DNA of 53,336 bases from UMGS1933 sp051891435 (GTDB lineage Bacteria; Bacillota; Clostridia; TANB77; CAG-508). Of the stretch, positions 1-8,954 are shown in pieces. Location: NCBI GenBank assembly GCA_051891435.1, contig JBJFFE010000030.1, positions 1 through 53,336 on the forward strand, in the 5' to 3' direction. The translations under genes were made by a program, and so were the position numbers. The notes beneath the pieces are model-generated. The model was given only the letters and a program-made list of their open reading frames with translations, had not been told where the DNA came from and did not search any database. Each line of letters starts with the position of its first letter. The first letter of the stretch is position 1.

Positions 1-20
1 AATTTCATAGCAATAAAGTA

Positions 21-164
21 GCCAAACGCAGGGGTTTTATATATTTTAAAAGCGAATTGTTCCGTGGGGACCGCCGTGGGCTGTTAAAGGCGTTAGCCTT
101 GTTACAGCGCCGGTGGGAAGCAACGAGCAATTTAAAATATAAAAACCCCGACGAGATTTGGCGG
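21..164. repeat. Palindromic intergenic repeat, family B, copy 1
   Basis: A 144-bp element with inverted ends: the left end starts GCCAAACGCAGGGG and the right end reads CCCCGACGAGATTTGGCGG. The core holds a GC-rich hairpin (GCTGTTAAAGGC / GCCTTGTTACAGC). A near-identical copy lies in the opposite orientation at 33345-33487 and a copy with the same ends but another core at 15936-16039. No open reading frame or transposase is present. It is probably a non-autonomous dispersed palindrome; its mobility is inferred only from the copies. Confidence 0.75.
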
Positions 165-223
165 TCGTCTTTTGATATTTTCAATAAAGCAATTACTCAT
201 ACAAATTACAATTTAATATTTTT

Positions 224-2827
224 TCAATCCCCGTAATAAGCACGCAAATACATATCTTTTATCTCACACATCAATGGGTATCTTGGATTTGCTCCTGTAC
301 ATTGGTCATCAAATGCTTGCTCTGTCATCTCATCTAAAGTATCTAAAAAGTCCTTTTCACCTATTCCATATTCTTTTATTGTTTTCTTTATTCCTATTTT
401 TTCTTTTAACTCATCTATAGCTTTTATTAAGTTTTCTAACTTTTCCTCGTTTGTATTTCCACCTAAATTTAAATAATCTGCAACTTCTGCATATTTTTCT
501 ATTGTGTGTGGGTGGTCATATTGTGGGAATGTTCCCATTTTAGTTGGAACTTCACTACTATTAAATCTTAATACTTCATCTATCATAAGTGCGTTTGCTA
601 CGCCATGTGGTAAATGATGGAATGCTCCTAATTTATGTGCCATGGAATGACAAACTCCCAAGAATGCATTTGCGAATGCCATTCCTGCCATTGTTGCAGC
701 ATTTGCCATTTTTTCTCTTGCTTCTACATCATTTGGTCCATCATCATATGCTCTTGGTAGATATTCAAATATCATTTTTAAAGAACGTAATGCCAAACTA
801 TCTGTGTAATCTGTTGCCATCATTGATGCTAATGCTTCTAAGTCATGAGTCACTGCATCTATTCCTGATGCTGATGTTAGTCCTTTTGGTGCATTCATCA
901 TCATATCACAGTCAACAATTGCCATATTTGGCATTAATTCATAATCTGCTAAAGGATATTTTACTCCTGTTTTCTCATCTGTTATAACTGCAAATGGTGT
1001 TACTTCTGAGCCTGTTCCTGCTGATGTTGGTACTGCTATAAAGTAAGCTTTTTCTCCCATTTTTGGGAATGTATACACTCTTTTTCTTATATCTTGAAAT
1101 CTCATTGCCATATCTAAGAAGTCTACTTCTGGATGTTCATACATTACCCACATAATTTTTGCTGCATCCATTGCACTTCCTCCACCAACTGCTATTATAC
1201 AATCTGGTTCAAACGCTGTCATTTCTTTTGTTCCTTCCTTTGCACTTGCAAGTGTTGGATCTGGTGCTACATTGAAAAATGTACTATGCTCTATTCCCAT
1301 TTCATCTAATTTATTTGTTATAACTTTTGTATATCCATTTTTATATAGGAAAGTATCTGTTACTATAAATACTCTTTTCTTTCCCATTACATTTTTTAAT
1401 TCATCTAATGCTACAGGTAAACAACCTTTTTTAATATATACCTTTTCAGGTGCTCTAAACCAAAGCATATTTTCTCTCCTTTCAGCTACTGTTTTTATAT
1501 TTAATAAATGTTTTACTCCTACGTTTTCTGATACTGAGTTTCCACCCCAAGAGCCACAACCTAAAGTTAGTGATGGTGCTAGTTTAAAATTATATAAATC
1601 TCCTATTCCTCCTTGTGAAGATGGTGTATTTATTAAAATTCTACAAGTTTTCATTTTTCTTGAGAATTCTTCTATCTTGTCTTGCTGTGTTATTGTGTTT
1701 ATATATAAAGATGATGTGTGCCCATATCCTCCATCTGCTATTAGATGTTCTGCTTTTGAAATAGCATCTGTGAAATTTTCTGCTCTATACATAGCTAGAA
1801 CTGGTGATAGTTTTTCATGTGCAAATTCTTCTGAAAGTTCTACACTTGTTACTTCTCCTATTAATATTTTTGTGTTTTCCGGCACTTCTATTCCTGCTAA
1901 GCTAGCTATTGTATGGGCTTTTTGTCCAACTATTTTAGCATTTAATGCTCCATTTATAATTATGGTTTTTCTTACCTTTTCAATTTCTTTTTCATTTAAG
2001 AAGTAGCATCCTCTTTTTTCAAATTCATTTTTTACTTGGTCGTATACAGAACTTACAGCAATTACAGACTGTTCAGATGCACATATCATTCCATTGTCAA
2101 ATGTTTTTGAATGTATTATTGAGTTAACAGCTAGAACTACATCTGCAGATTCATCTATAATTGCAGGTGTATTCCCTGGGCCAACTCCTATTGCTGGTTT
2201 ACCACTTGAATATGCAGCTTTTACCATTCCTGGTCCACCTGTTGCAAGAGTTATGTCACACTCTTTCATTACCATATTGGTTAAATCTAGTGATGGAACA
2301 TCTATCCAATCTATTATTCCTTCTGGTGCCCCAGCTTCTACTGCTGCTTCTAAAACTATTCTTGCAGCTTCTATGGTTGATTTTTTTGCTCTTGGATGTG
2401 GACTTATTATTATTCCATTTCTTGTTTTTAATGCTAATAATGTTTTAAAAATTGCTGTTGATGTTGGATTTGTTGTTGGAATAACTGCTGCAATAACACC
2501 TATTGGTTCTGCTATCTTTTTTATTCCAAATTCTTTATCTTCTTCTATTACTCCACATGTTTTTGTATTTCTATAGGCATTATAAATGTATTCTGCTGCA
2601 TAATGATTTTTAATTACTTTGTCTTCTACAACACCCATTCCAGTTTCTTCTACTGCCATTTTTGCAAGTGGTATTCTCATTTTATTTGCAGCTGTAGCTG
2701 CATAAAAAAATATTTTATCCACTTTTTCTTGGCTAAATGTTGCAAATTCTTTTTGTGCTTTCTTAACATTTTCTAATGCTTTGCTTAAACTTTCTATGCT
2801 ATCTATTACTTCTCTGTCTTTGCTCAT
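224..2827 (-). CDS. adhE: Bifunctional acetaldehyde-CoA/alcohol dehydrogenase AdhE
   Basis: This 867-residue protein has the full AdhE architecture. The N-terminal half (about residues 1-440) is a CoA-acylating aldehyde dehydrogenase with the catalytic-cysteine stretch FDNGMICASEQ. The C-terminal half (about 455-867) is an iron-dependent alcohol dehydrogenase with GGGSAMDAAK and metal-ligand histidines in the VCHSMAHKLGAFHHLPHG region. It reduces acetyl-CoA through acetaldehyde to ethanol in the cytosol and reoxidises NADH during fermentation, which fits with pflBA further along. The start is preceded by GGGAGGAAG. The AT-rich upstream region has TTAACA/TGTTAA-like half sites that could bind Rex, but the match is loose. 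No in-frame CGG codon was seen. Confidence 0.97.
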   Translation of the reverse strand: MSKDREVIDSIESLSKALENVKKAQKEFATFSQEKVDKIFFYAATAANKMRIPLAKMAVEETGMGVVEDKVIKNHYAAEYIYNAYRNTKTCGVIEEDKEFGIKKIAEPIGVIAAVIPTTNPTSTAIFKTLLALKTRNGIIISPHPRAKKSTIEAARIVLEAAVEAGAPEGIIDWIDVPSLDLTNMVMKECDITLATGGPGMVKAAYSSGKPAIGVGPGNTPAIIDESADVVLAVNSIIHSKTFDNGMICASEQSVIAVSSVYDQVKNEFEKRGCYFLNEKEIEKVRKTIIINGALNAKIVGQKAHTIASLAGIEVPENTKILIGEVTSVELSEEFAHEKLSPVLAMYRAENFTDAISKAEHLIADGGYGHTSSLYINTITQQDKIEEFSRKMKTCRILINTPSSQGGIGDLYNFKLAPSLTLGCGSWGGNSVSENVGVKHLLNIKTVAERRENMLWFRAPEKVYIKKGCLPVALDELKNVMGKKRVFIVTDTFLYKNGYTKVITNKLDEMGIEHSTFFNVAPDPTLASAKEGTKEMTAFEPDCIIAVGGGSAMDAAKIMWVMYEHPEVDFLDMAMRFQDIRKRVYTFPKMGEKAYFIAVPTSAGTGSEVTPFAVITDEKTGVKYPLADYELMPNMAIVDCDMMMNAPKGLTSASGIDAVTHDLEALASMMATDYTDSLALRSLKMIFEYLPRAYDDGPNDVEAREKMANAATMAGMAFANAFLGVCHSMAHKLGAFHHLPHGVANALMIDEVLRFNSSEVPTKMGTFPQYDHPHTIEKYAEVADYLNLGGNTNEEKLENLIKAIDELKEKIGIKKTIKEYGIGEKDFLDTLDEMTEQAFDDQCTGANPRYPLMCEIKDMYLRAYYGD

Positions 2828-3209
2828 TTTTCTTCCTCCCTTTCTTTATTTTTATAACATATCTTGTTTATTTTTTCAATTATTTTTTATTATTTAAAAT
2901 TAAATAATTTTTATACCATTATAAAATATTATTGTTTAACATCTTGTTAATTTTCAGTAAATGCTTTTAGTCAGCCTACCTTTTGTATGATTTTCTAAAA
3001 AATTAAATTCTCCAAGGCGTACGCGGGTCTTCCCCCGTCTCAAAGGACTGTCAAATTTAATTTTTTATAAAATATACAAAACGGCTGACATTGACATTAT
3101 AGTAATCAGCAATATTTGAACTGAACTATATTATTTTTTGTCATTTTTTATTGCAATTATTCGAAATTTGGTTTAAAATATACTCAATGTGTATTATGGA
3201 GGTACATTT
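2828..3209. other. Intergenic region between adhE and udk
   Basis: The region holds the AT-rich promoter area of adhE on the minus strand, one complete 120-bp family C repeat at 2970-3089, and the ribosome binding site GGAGGT of udk at about 3198-3203. I see no gene in it. Confidence 0.6.
2970..3089 (+). repeat. 120-bp terminal-inverted-repeat element, family C, copy 1
   Basis: The element begins GTCAGCC and ends GGCTGAC. Its arms are long imperfect inverted repeats (TTTTGTATGATTTTCTAAAA against TTTTATAAAATATACAAAAC), and a GC-rich centre reads GTACGCGGGTCTTCCCCCG. Two other copies of exactly the same length and orientation lie at 31172-31291 and 46117-46236 with only a few substitutions. 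It carries no ORF, so it resembles a MITE or another folded non-autonomous repeat. Confidence 0.85.
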
Positions 3210-3824
3210 ATGGAACTTAACCCAATTATTATAGGTATTGCAGGTGGTACTGGTTCTGGTAAGAGCACACTTGCAGAAAATATTGAAAAAGAATTTAAAC
3301 ATAACATTACAATGCTTTCTCATGATTATTATTACAAAAGTAATAGTGAATTACCTTTGGAAGAAAGGAAAAAATTAAATTATGATCACCCAGATGCTTT
3401 TGAAACAGATTTACTTATAGAGCATTTAACTAAATTAAAAAAAGGTGAAACAATTAGAAGACCTAGTTACTCTTTTGTAGAGCATTTAAGAGAAAAAGAA
3501 ACATACGAAGTTGTTCCTAAAAAGGTAATTATTGTAGAAGGAATTTTACTTTTCGAAAATAAAACTTTAAGAGATATGATGGATATTAAAATATTCGTAG
3601 ATGCAGATGCAGATATTCGCTTTATTAGAAGACTTTTAAGAGATGTTCAGGAGAGAGGTCGTACTTTAGATTCTGTTGTTGAGCAATATTGTACAACCGT
3701 TAAACCAATGCACGAACAATTTGTAGAGCCAAGTAAAAAATATGCTGACATAATTGTTCCAGAAGGTGGATATAACCAAGTTGCTTTAAATATGATTGTG
3801 GAGAAAATTAGGAGTATCATATAA
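3210..3824 (+). CDS. udk: Uridine kinase
   Basis: This 204-residue P-loop kinase phosphorylates uridine and cytidine to UMP and CMP in pyrimidine salvage. The Walker A motif GGTGSGKST lies near residue 11, followed by the uridine-kinase stretch SHDYYYK and the lid region RRLLRDVQERGR. A GTG lies 21 bases upstream in frame, but the ATG at 3210 is preferred because GGAGGT sits 6-7 bases before it. The length matches the family. It is a single-gene unit followed by a strong hairpin terminator, and it is one of few plus-strand genes in this half of the window. Confidence 0.93.
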   Translation: MELNPIIIGIAGGTGSGKSTLAENIEKEFKHNITMLSHDYYYKSNSELPLEERKKLNYDHPDAFETDLLIEHLTKLKKGETIRRPSYSFVEHLREKETYEVVPKKVIIVEGILLFENKTLRDMMDIKIFVDADADIRFIRRLLRDVQERGRTLDSVVEQYCTTVKPMHEQFVEPSKKYADIIVPEGGYNQVALNMIVEKIRSII

Positions 3825-3835
3825 CTAACTATATC

Positions 3836-3866
3836 GGATTAAACTAAAAAGTTTAATCCTTTTTAT
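3836..3866 (+). terminator. Intrinsic terminator of udk
   Basis: GGATTAAAC pairs with GTTTAATCC across a 6-base loop and is followed by TTTTTATT, 12 bases after the udk stop codon. Confidence 0.85.
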
Positions 3867-3885
3867 TACAAATCATGTTGACCTA

Positions 3886-3894
3886 TGATATAAT
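3886..3894 (+). promoter_or_regulatory. Extended -10 promoter for a putative small RNA
   Basis: TGATATAAT matches the extended -10 consensus TGnTATAAT perfectly. A weak -35 candidate TTACAA lies 17 bases upstream. It points into an intergenic stretch with no protein gene on this strand. Confidence 0.5.
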
Positions 3895-3900
3895 ATTGCT

Positions 3901-4010
3901 ACTTTCTCGGAAGAGAAGGAATCCTTTTAGGAGGTGTGCATAATGGGAGACTAATTCCTAGTTAACTTTATGCAAGAGACCTAAGTCTATTTGACTTAGG
4001 TCTCGTCTTA
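3901..4010 (+). ncRNA. Candidate small structured RNA, unidentified
   Basis: About 105 bases lie between the extended -10 promoter and a hairpin at 3976-4004 (GAGACCTAAGTC / GACTTAGGTCTC) followed by a T-rich tail. The segment contains a GGAA-loop hairpin (TTCTC-GGAA-GAGAA) and distant complementary arms GCATAA / TTATGC. It also contains AGGAGG before an ATG that opens only a three-codon frame. I do not recognise a known RNA family. The transcript ends against the stop codon of the convergent ABC transporter gene. Function unknown. Confidence 0.35.
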
Positions 4011-5873
4011 TTCTAGTTCAAATACTCCTGTGTATAGTTCATAATATCTTCCTTTTTGTGCTATTAATTCTTCATGGTCTCCTCTTTCTATTATTCTTCC
4101 ATTTTCTAGTACCATTATTGCTTTTGCATTTTGTATTGTAGATAATCTATGTGCTATTACAAATACTGTTCTTCCTTCCATTAGTTTATCCATTCCATCT
4201 TGTACTAGTTTTTCTGTACGTGTATCTATGCTAGATGTTGCTTCATCTAATATCATAACTGGTGGGTCAGCTATTGCTGCTCTTGCTATCGCTAGTAATT
4301 GCCTTTGTCCTTGAGATAAATTTGCTCCATTTGCTGTAAGTTCTGTATCATATCCGTTTGGAAGTCTCATTATAAAGTCATGTGCATTTGCAAGTTTTGC
4401 TGCGTTGATGACTTCTTCATCTGTAGCATCTAATTTTCCATATTTTATATTATCTTTTATTGTTCCTGTGAAAAGATTAGTATCTTGAAGAACTATTCCT
4501 AGTGAACGCCTTAAAGCATCCTTTTTTATTTTGTTAATATTTATTCCGTCATATCTTATTTTTCCGTCTTCTATATCATAAAATCTGTTAATTAAGTTTG
4601 TAATTGTTGTTTTTCCAGCCCCTGTTGCTCCCACAAATGCTATTTTTTGCCCTGGTTTTGCATAAAGCGAAACATCATGTAAAACTATTTTGTCTGGTTC
4701 ATAACCAAAATCAACATCGAAGAATTCCACATGTCCTTTTAATTCTTCATATGTTAATGTTCCGTCTTTATGTGGATGTTTCCATGCCCAAATCCCTGTG
4801 TGTTCTGGGACTTCTGTTAATACTCCATCTATATATTTTGCATTTACCAATGTTACATATCCTTCATCATGTTCTGGTTCTTCATCTATTAGCTTAAATA
4901 TTCTCTCTGCACCCGCAAGCGCCATTATAATTGAGTTTAATTGTTGAGCTACTTGTGATATTGGCATTGTAAAACTTCTACTTAGTTGTAAGAACGAAGC
5001 AATTATTCCAACTGTTACTCCTCCAATTCCTTTTAATGCTAATGCTCCACCTATCATAGCAACTAAAACATATTGCAAATGTCCTAGGTTTCCCATAATA
5101 GGCATTAAAATATTTGCAAATATATTTGCTTTAGTTGATGCCTCACATAATTCATCATTTATCTTATCAAATTCTTTTTCTGCTTCCTTCTCATGGCAAA
5201 ATACTTTTACTACCTTTTGTCCATTTATCATTTCTTCTATATAGCCATTTTCTTTAGCAATTGATGATTGTTGTTTTATAAAAAAACCCGATGCATTTCC
5301 TCCTACTTTTGATACTACAAACAGCATTAATATTACAACTGCTATTACTAAAACAGTCATATAAATATTTAAGTATACCATTGCACAAAACACTGCTATA
5401 ATTGTAATTGCTGAAGATATTACATTTGGAAGGCTTTGAGCTATCATTTGTTCCAAAGTATCTGTATCATTTGTATAATAACTCATAATTTCACCATGTG
5501 TATGTGTATCAAAATATTTTACTGGTAAATGCTGCATTTTAGCAAACATTTCATTTCTTATCTTTTTTAGTACACCTTGAGATATATTAATCATTTTTCT
5601 ATTATATATAAAGTTTGCGAGAATACCTACTAAATATATTATTCCCATTATGAATATTACTTTTAAGAGTCCGGTAAATACTGGGTTTTCTGTTCCGAGT
5701 AATGGGGTAATATAATTATCTATTAAAATTTTTATAAATAGTGAACCCGCAACTCCCGCAATTGAGCTTATTATAATACAAATCACTACCAATATAAGTG
5801 TTTTCTTGTAATCTGCAGTTATATATTTTAATAATCTTTTCAATGTATCCTTATTTATTTTTGGTTTATCCAT
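4008..5873 (-). CDS. ABC exporter half-transporter, canonical NBD subunit
   Basis: This 621-residue type IV ABC half-transporter has six membrane segments (about residues 20-320) followed by a nucleotide-binding domain. The NBD has Walker A GATGAGKTT, signature LSQGQRQ, Walker B VMILDEATSSID with the catalytic glutamate, and the switch histidine in IAHRLST. An insert of about 40 residues, rich in His and Trp, lies between the membrane domain and the NBD. Its start codon overlaps the stop codon of the upstream gene at 5873, so the two are translationally coupled. The pair resembles heterodimeric multidrug exporters such as BmrCD and TM287/288. The substrate cannot be told from sequence. No in-frame CGG was found although ten CGG triplets occur out of frame. 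Confidence 0.92.
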   Translation of the reverse strand: MDKPKINKDTLKRLLKYITADYKKTLILVVICIIISSIAGVAGSLFIKILIDNYITPLLGTENPVFTGLLKVIFIMGIIYLVGILANFIYNRKMINISQGVLKKIRNEMFAKMQHLPVKYFDTHTHGEIMSYYTNDTDTLEQMIAQSLPNVISSAITIIAVFCAMVYLNIYMTVLVIAVVILMLFVVSKVGGNASGFFIKQQSSIAKENGYIEEMINGQKVVKVFCHEKEAEKEFDKINDELCEASTKANIFANILMPIMGNLGHLQYVLVAMIGGALALKGIGGVTVGIIASFLQLSRSFTMPISQVAQQLNSIIMALAGAERIFKLIDEEPEHDEGYVTLVNAKYIDGVLTEVPEHTGIWAWKHPHKDGTLTYEELKGHVEFFDVDFGYEPDKIVLHDVSLYAKPGQKIAFVGATGAGKTTITNLINRFYDIEDGKIRYDGININKIKKDALRRSLGIVLQDTNLFTGTIKDNIKYGKLDATDEEVINAAKLANAHDFIMRLPNGYDTELTANGANLSQGQRQLLAIARAAIADPPVMILDEATSSIDTRTEKLVQDGMDKLMEGRTVFVIAHRLSTIQNAKAIMVLENGRIIERGDHEELIAQKGRYYELYTGVFELE

Positions 5874-7603
5874 TACTCATCATCTCCTTTTCTTTGAGAT
5901 GTGTATACTTCTTTGTATATTTCATTTATATTCATTAACTCTTCATGTGTTCCTATTCCATTTATTTCACCATTATCCAAAACAATTATTTTATCTGCAT
6001 CTTTTACAGAATCTATTCTCTGAGCAATAATTATTTTTGTTGTATCTGGAATTTCTTCTTTAAAGGCTTTTCTAATTAATTTATCTGTTTTTGTGTCTAC
6101 TGCACTTGTTGAGTCATCTAAAATTAATATTTTTGGTTTTTTAAGTAATGCTCTTGCAATACATAAACGCTGTTTTTGTCCTCCAGATACATTAGTTCCT
6201 CCTTGCTCTATATATGTATCATATTTTTTAGGGAACTCATTTATAAATCCATCTGCCTGAGCAAGTTTACATACTCTTACCATATCCTCATCTGTTGCTT
6301 CCTTGTTTCCCCAACGTAAGTTTTCTTTTATAGTTCCAGAAAATAGTACATTTTTTTGAAGAACTATTGCTACTTCGTTTCTTAAGGTTTCTATATCGTA
6401 ATCTTTCACATCTACTCCACCAACTTTAACTGTTCCTGTTGTTGTATCATATAATCTTGGTATTAGTTGAATAAGTGTAGTTTTAGAACTTCCTGTTCCA
6501 CCAATAATTCCAACTGTTTCTCCTGCATTAATTTTAAGATTAATATTTTTTAAACATGTTTTATCTTTATCTCCTACATAACTAAAGTTTACATTTTCAA
6601 ATTCTATACTTCCTTCTTTTACTTCTTTTATTGGATTTTCTTTATTTTTAAGTGCTGGTTCTTCTTTTAGTATTTCTACAATTCTTTCTGCTGATGCTAT
6701 AGAAATTGTAAGCATAACTAACACAACAGAAATCATCATTAAACTCATAAGAATTTGCATAGCATATGTAATTAAACTCATTAACTCTCCAGTAGTTAAT
6801 GTTCCAGAACCTACTATTAATTTTGCGCCAACCCATGAAATTAAAAGTAATCCTGCATATGATACTAATTGCATTAGTGGAGAGTTATACGCAATTAGCT
6901 TTTCTGCTTTAGAGAAATTATCATATATACTCTGAGACACCTTGCCAAATTTTTCTTTTTCTTCTTCCTCTAAAACATAAGATTTTACTACTCTAATTCC
7001 CCTTACATTTTCTTGTACTACATTATTTAATTTATCATATGTTTTAAATACTTTTTCAAATATTGGATATGCACGTGTTGCTATAAAATATAGTCCTATA
7101 GCAAGTACTGGTGCTAATGCTAAAAAAATTAAAGATAATTTAGTATTTATTATAAATGACATTATAAATGCGAAAATTAGTGTTAATGGTGCTCTAAATG
7201 TAATTCTTGTAAGCATTTGATAGCTTTGCTGAACATGTGTTACATCTGTTGTCATTCTTGTTATAATACTTGCTGTTGAAAATTTATCTATATTTTCAAA
7301 TGAATAATCTTGTACTTTGTAATACATATCATGTCTTAAATTTTTAGCAAATCCTGTTGAAGCTGTTGCTGCAAATTTTCCAGCAAGTACTCCAAATATT
7401 AATGAAAACACAACTAATAAAAGTAATAGTAGTCCTAATTTATATATCATAGACATATTATTACCATAAATTCCATAGTCCACCAAATTTGCCATTACAA
7501 AAGGAATTAGAATTTCCATTATTACTTCTAGTGCAACAAATATTGGTGTAAGAATTGTTTGCTTTTTATATTCTCTAATTGATTTTGCAAGTGTTTTAAT
7601 CAT
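5873..7603 (-). CDS. ABC exporter half-transporter, degenerate NBD subunit
   Basis: This 576-residue ABC half-transporter is the first gene of a two-gene operon. Six membrane segments occupy about residues 15-300. The NBD has Walker A GGTGSSKTT and signature VSGGQKQR. However, the Walker B ends in ILILDDSTSAVD, with aspartate in the place of the catalytic glutamate, and the switch histidine is glutamine (IIIAQRIDSV). This is the usual asymmetry of heterodimeric exporters, in which one ATP site is degenerate and the partner gene (4008-5873) supplies the active one. It acts in the cytoplasmic membrane; drug or peptide export is likely but not shown. Confidence 0.92.
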   Translation of the reverse strand: MIKTLAKSIREYKKQTILTPIFVALEVIMEILIPFVMANLVDYGIYGNNMSMIYKLGLLLLLLVVFSLIFGVLAGKFAATASTGFAKNLRHDMYYKVQDYSFENIDKFSTASIITRMTTDVTHVQQSYQMLTRITFRAPLTLIFAFIMSFIINTKLSLIFLALAPVLAIGLYFIATRAYPIFEKVFKTYDKLNNVVQENVRGIRVVKSYVLEEEEKEKFGKVSQSIYDNFSKAEKLIAYNSPLMQLVSYAGLLLISWVGAKLIVGSGTLTTGELMSLITYAMQILMSLMMISVVLVMLTISIASAERIVEILKEEPALKNKENPIKEVKEGSIEFENVNFSYVGDKDKTCLKNINLKINAGETVGIIGGTGSSKTTLIQLIPRLYDTTTGTVKVGGVDVKDYDIETLRNEVAIVLQKNVLFSGTIKENLRWGNKEATDEDMVRVCKLAQADGFINEFPKKYDTYIEQGGTNVSGGQKQRLCIARALLKKPKILILDDSTSAVDTKTDKLIRKAFKEEIPDTTKIIIAQRIDSVKDADKIIVLDNGEINGIGTHEELMNINEIYKEVYTSQRKGDDE

Positions 7604-7716
7604 ATTTTGTAAAATCTCCTTTCATTATCATAAAACGTTAAAAATGGTTATATTAAACTATAACCACTTGTTTCGTTAGAATATTGCTTTCATGGAGCTA
7701 TATATGTAACGTCATT

Positions 7717-8808
7717 CTACACATTAAATTTAAATAATACAATATCCCCATCTTGCATTATATATTCTTTTCCCTCTTGACGAACTAAGCCTTTTTCTCT
7801 AGCATTTACCATTGAACCTTCTCGCATTAAGTCATCATATGATACTATTTCTGCTTTTATAAAACCTCTTTGTATATCTGAATGGATTTTTCCTGCCGCT
7901 TCTGGTGCTTTTGTTCCTTTTTTTATTGTCCATGCTCTTACCTCTGGTTCACCTGCTGTTAAAAATGACATTAATCCTAATAAATCATAACTTTCCTTTA
8001 TTACTCTATCTAATCCAGATTCTTTTAAGCCTAAGGCTTCTAACATTTCTTTTTTATCTAGATCATCTAGTGTTGATAATTCTTCTTCTATTTTTGCACA
8101 AAGTGGTATACATTTTGTATTTTCTTGTTTTGCAAGTTCTGCAACTTTTTTTACATTTTCATCATTATTTACATTTGCTAATTGTTCCTCTGATATATTT
8201 GCAATATATATAATTGGCTTATTTGTTAGTAAAAATAAATCTTTTAAAAATTCTTTTTCTTCATCTGATATTTCTACTGTTCTTGCAGATTTTCCTTCTT
8301 CTAAAGCTTGTTTTAATCTTGTTAATGCATTTATTTCTATTTGGTATTTTTTATCTGCTTTTAACATTTTATTTGCTTTATCTAGTCTTTTTTCTACTGT
8401 TTCTAAATCTGCAAAGATTAGTTCTAAATTAATTGTTTCCACATCTCGTAGTGGATTTATATTTCCATCAACATGAACAATATTTGAATCTTCAAAACAT
8501 CTTACTACTTCAGCAATTGCATCTACTTCTCTTATATGTGATAAGAACTTATTTCCTAATCCTTCACCTTTGCTTGCACCTTTTACTAATCCTGCAATAT
8601 CCACAAATTCTATAACTGCATGTGTTGTTTTTTGTGGATTATACATTTTTGTAAGCTCATCTAGTCTTTCGTCTGGTACTGGTACCATTCCTATATTTGG
8701 CTCTATTGTACAAAATGGATAGTTCGCGCATTCTGCTCCAGCTTTTGTAATTGCATTAAACATTGTACTTTTTCCTACATTTGGTAGTCCTACGATTCCG
8801 ATTTTCAT
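7717..8808 (-). CDS. ychF: Redox-regulated ATPase YchF (Obg-like)
   Basis: This 363-residue protein of the TRAFAC GTPase/ATPase class has the P-loop GLPNVGKST at residue 7, switch region DIAGLVKGASKGEGLGNKFL, a coiled-coil insertion at about 130-200 and a C-terminal TGS domain. The non-canonical G4 region gives ATP preference in this family. It associates with ribosomes and is nearly universal. The start has GGAG eleven bases upstream. It stands alone, with the ABC operon downstream and a palindromic repeat upstream. Confidence 0.95.
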   Translation of the reverse strand: MKIGIVGLPNVGKSTMFNAITKAGAECANYPFCTIEPNIGMVPVPDERLDELTKMYNPQKTTHAVIEFVDIAGLVKGASKGEGLGNKFLSHIREVDAIAEVVRCFEDSNIVHVDGNINPLRDVETINLELIFADLETVEKRLDKANKMLKADKKYQIEINALTRLKQALEEGKSARTVEISDEEKEFLKDLFLLTNKPIIYIANISEEQLANVNNDENVKKVAELAKQENTKCIPLCAKIEEELSTLDDLDKKEMLEALGLKESGLDRVIKESYDLLGLMSFLTAGEPEVRAWTIKKGTKAPEAAGKIHSDIQRGFIKAEIVSYDDLMREGSMVNAREKGLVRQEGKEYIMQDGDIVLFKFNV

Positions 8809-8828
8809 AATTTGTTCTCCTTTATTAT

Positions 8829-8924
8829 TGAAGTGGGAAGTGAGATGTGTGATGTTTGCCTTTAGAGATAATCTTCGAAGATTTTCTCTATCAGCACACC
8901 TCCCACCTCACACTTCTCACTTCA
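8829..8924. repeat. Long imperfect palindrome between ychF and hisS
   Basis: TGAAGTGGGAAGTGAGATGT at the left is answered by CACACTTCTCACTTCA at the right, and the core carries AATCTTCGAAGATT. The arms contain repeated GTGGGA / GTGAGA words. It could terminate hisS on the minus strand, but lacks a clear T-run. I found no second copy of it in the window. Confidence 0.6.
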
Positions 8925-8954
8925 TCATTTTAAATCTTATATTAAATATAAATA

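Noticed and set aside
2921..2960. Rex operator upstream of adhE
   Set aside because: TTAACA and TGTTAA half sites are present but the spacing and symmetry do not match the consensus well.
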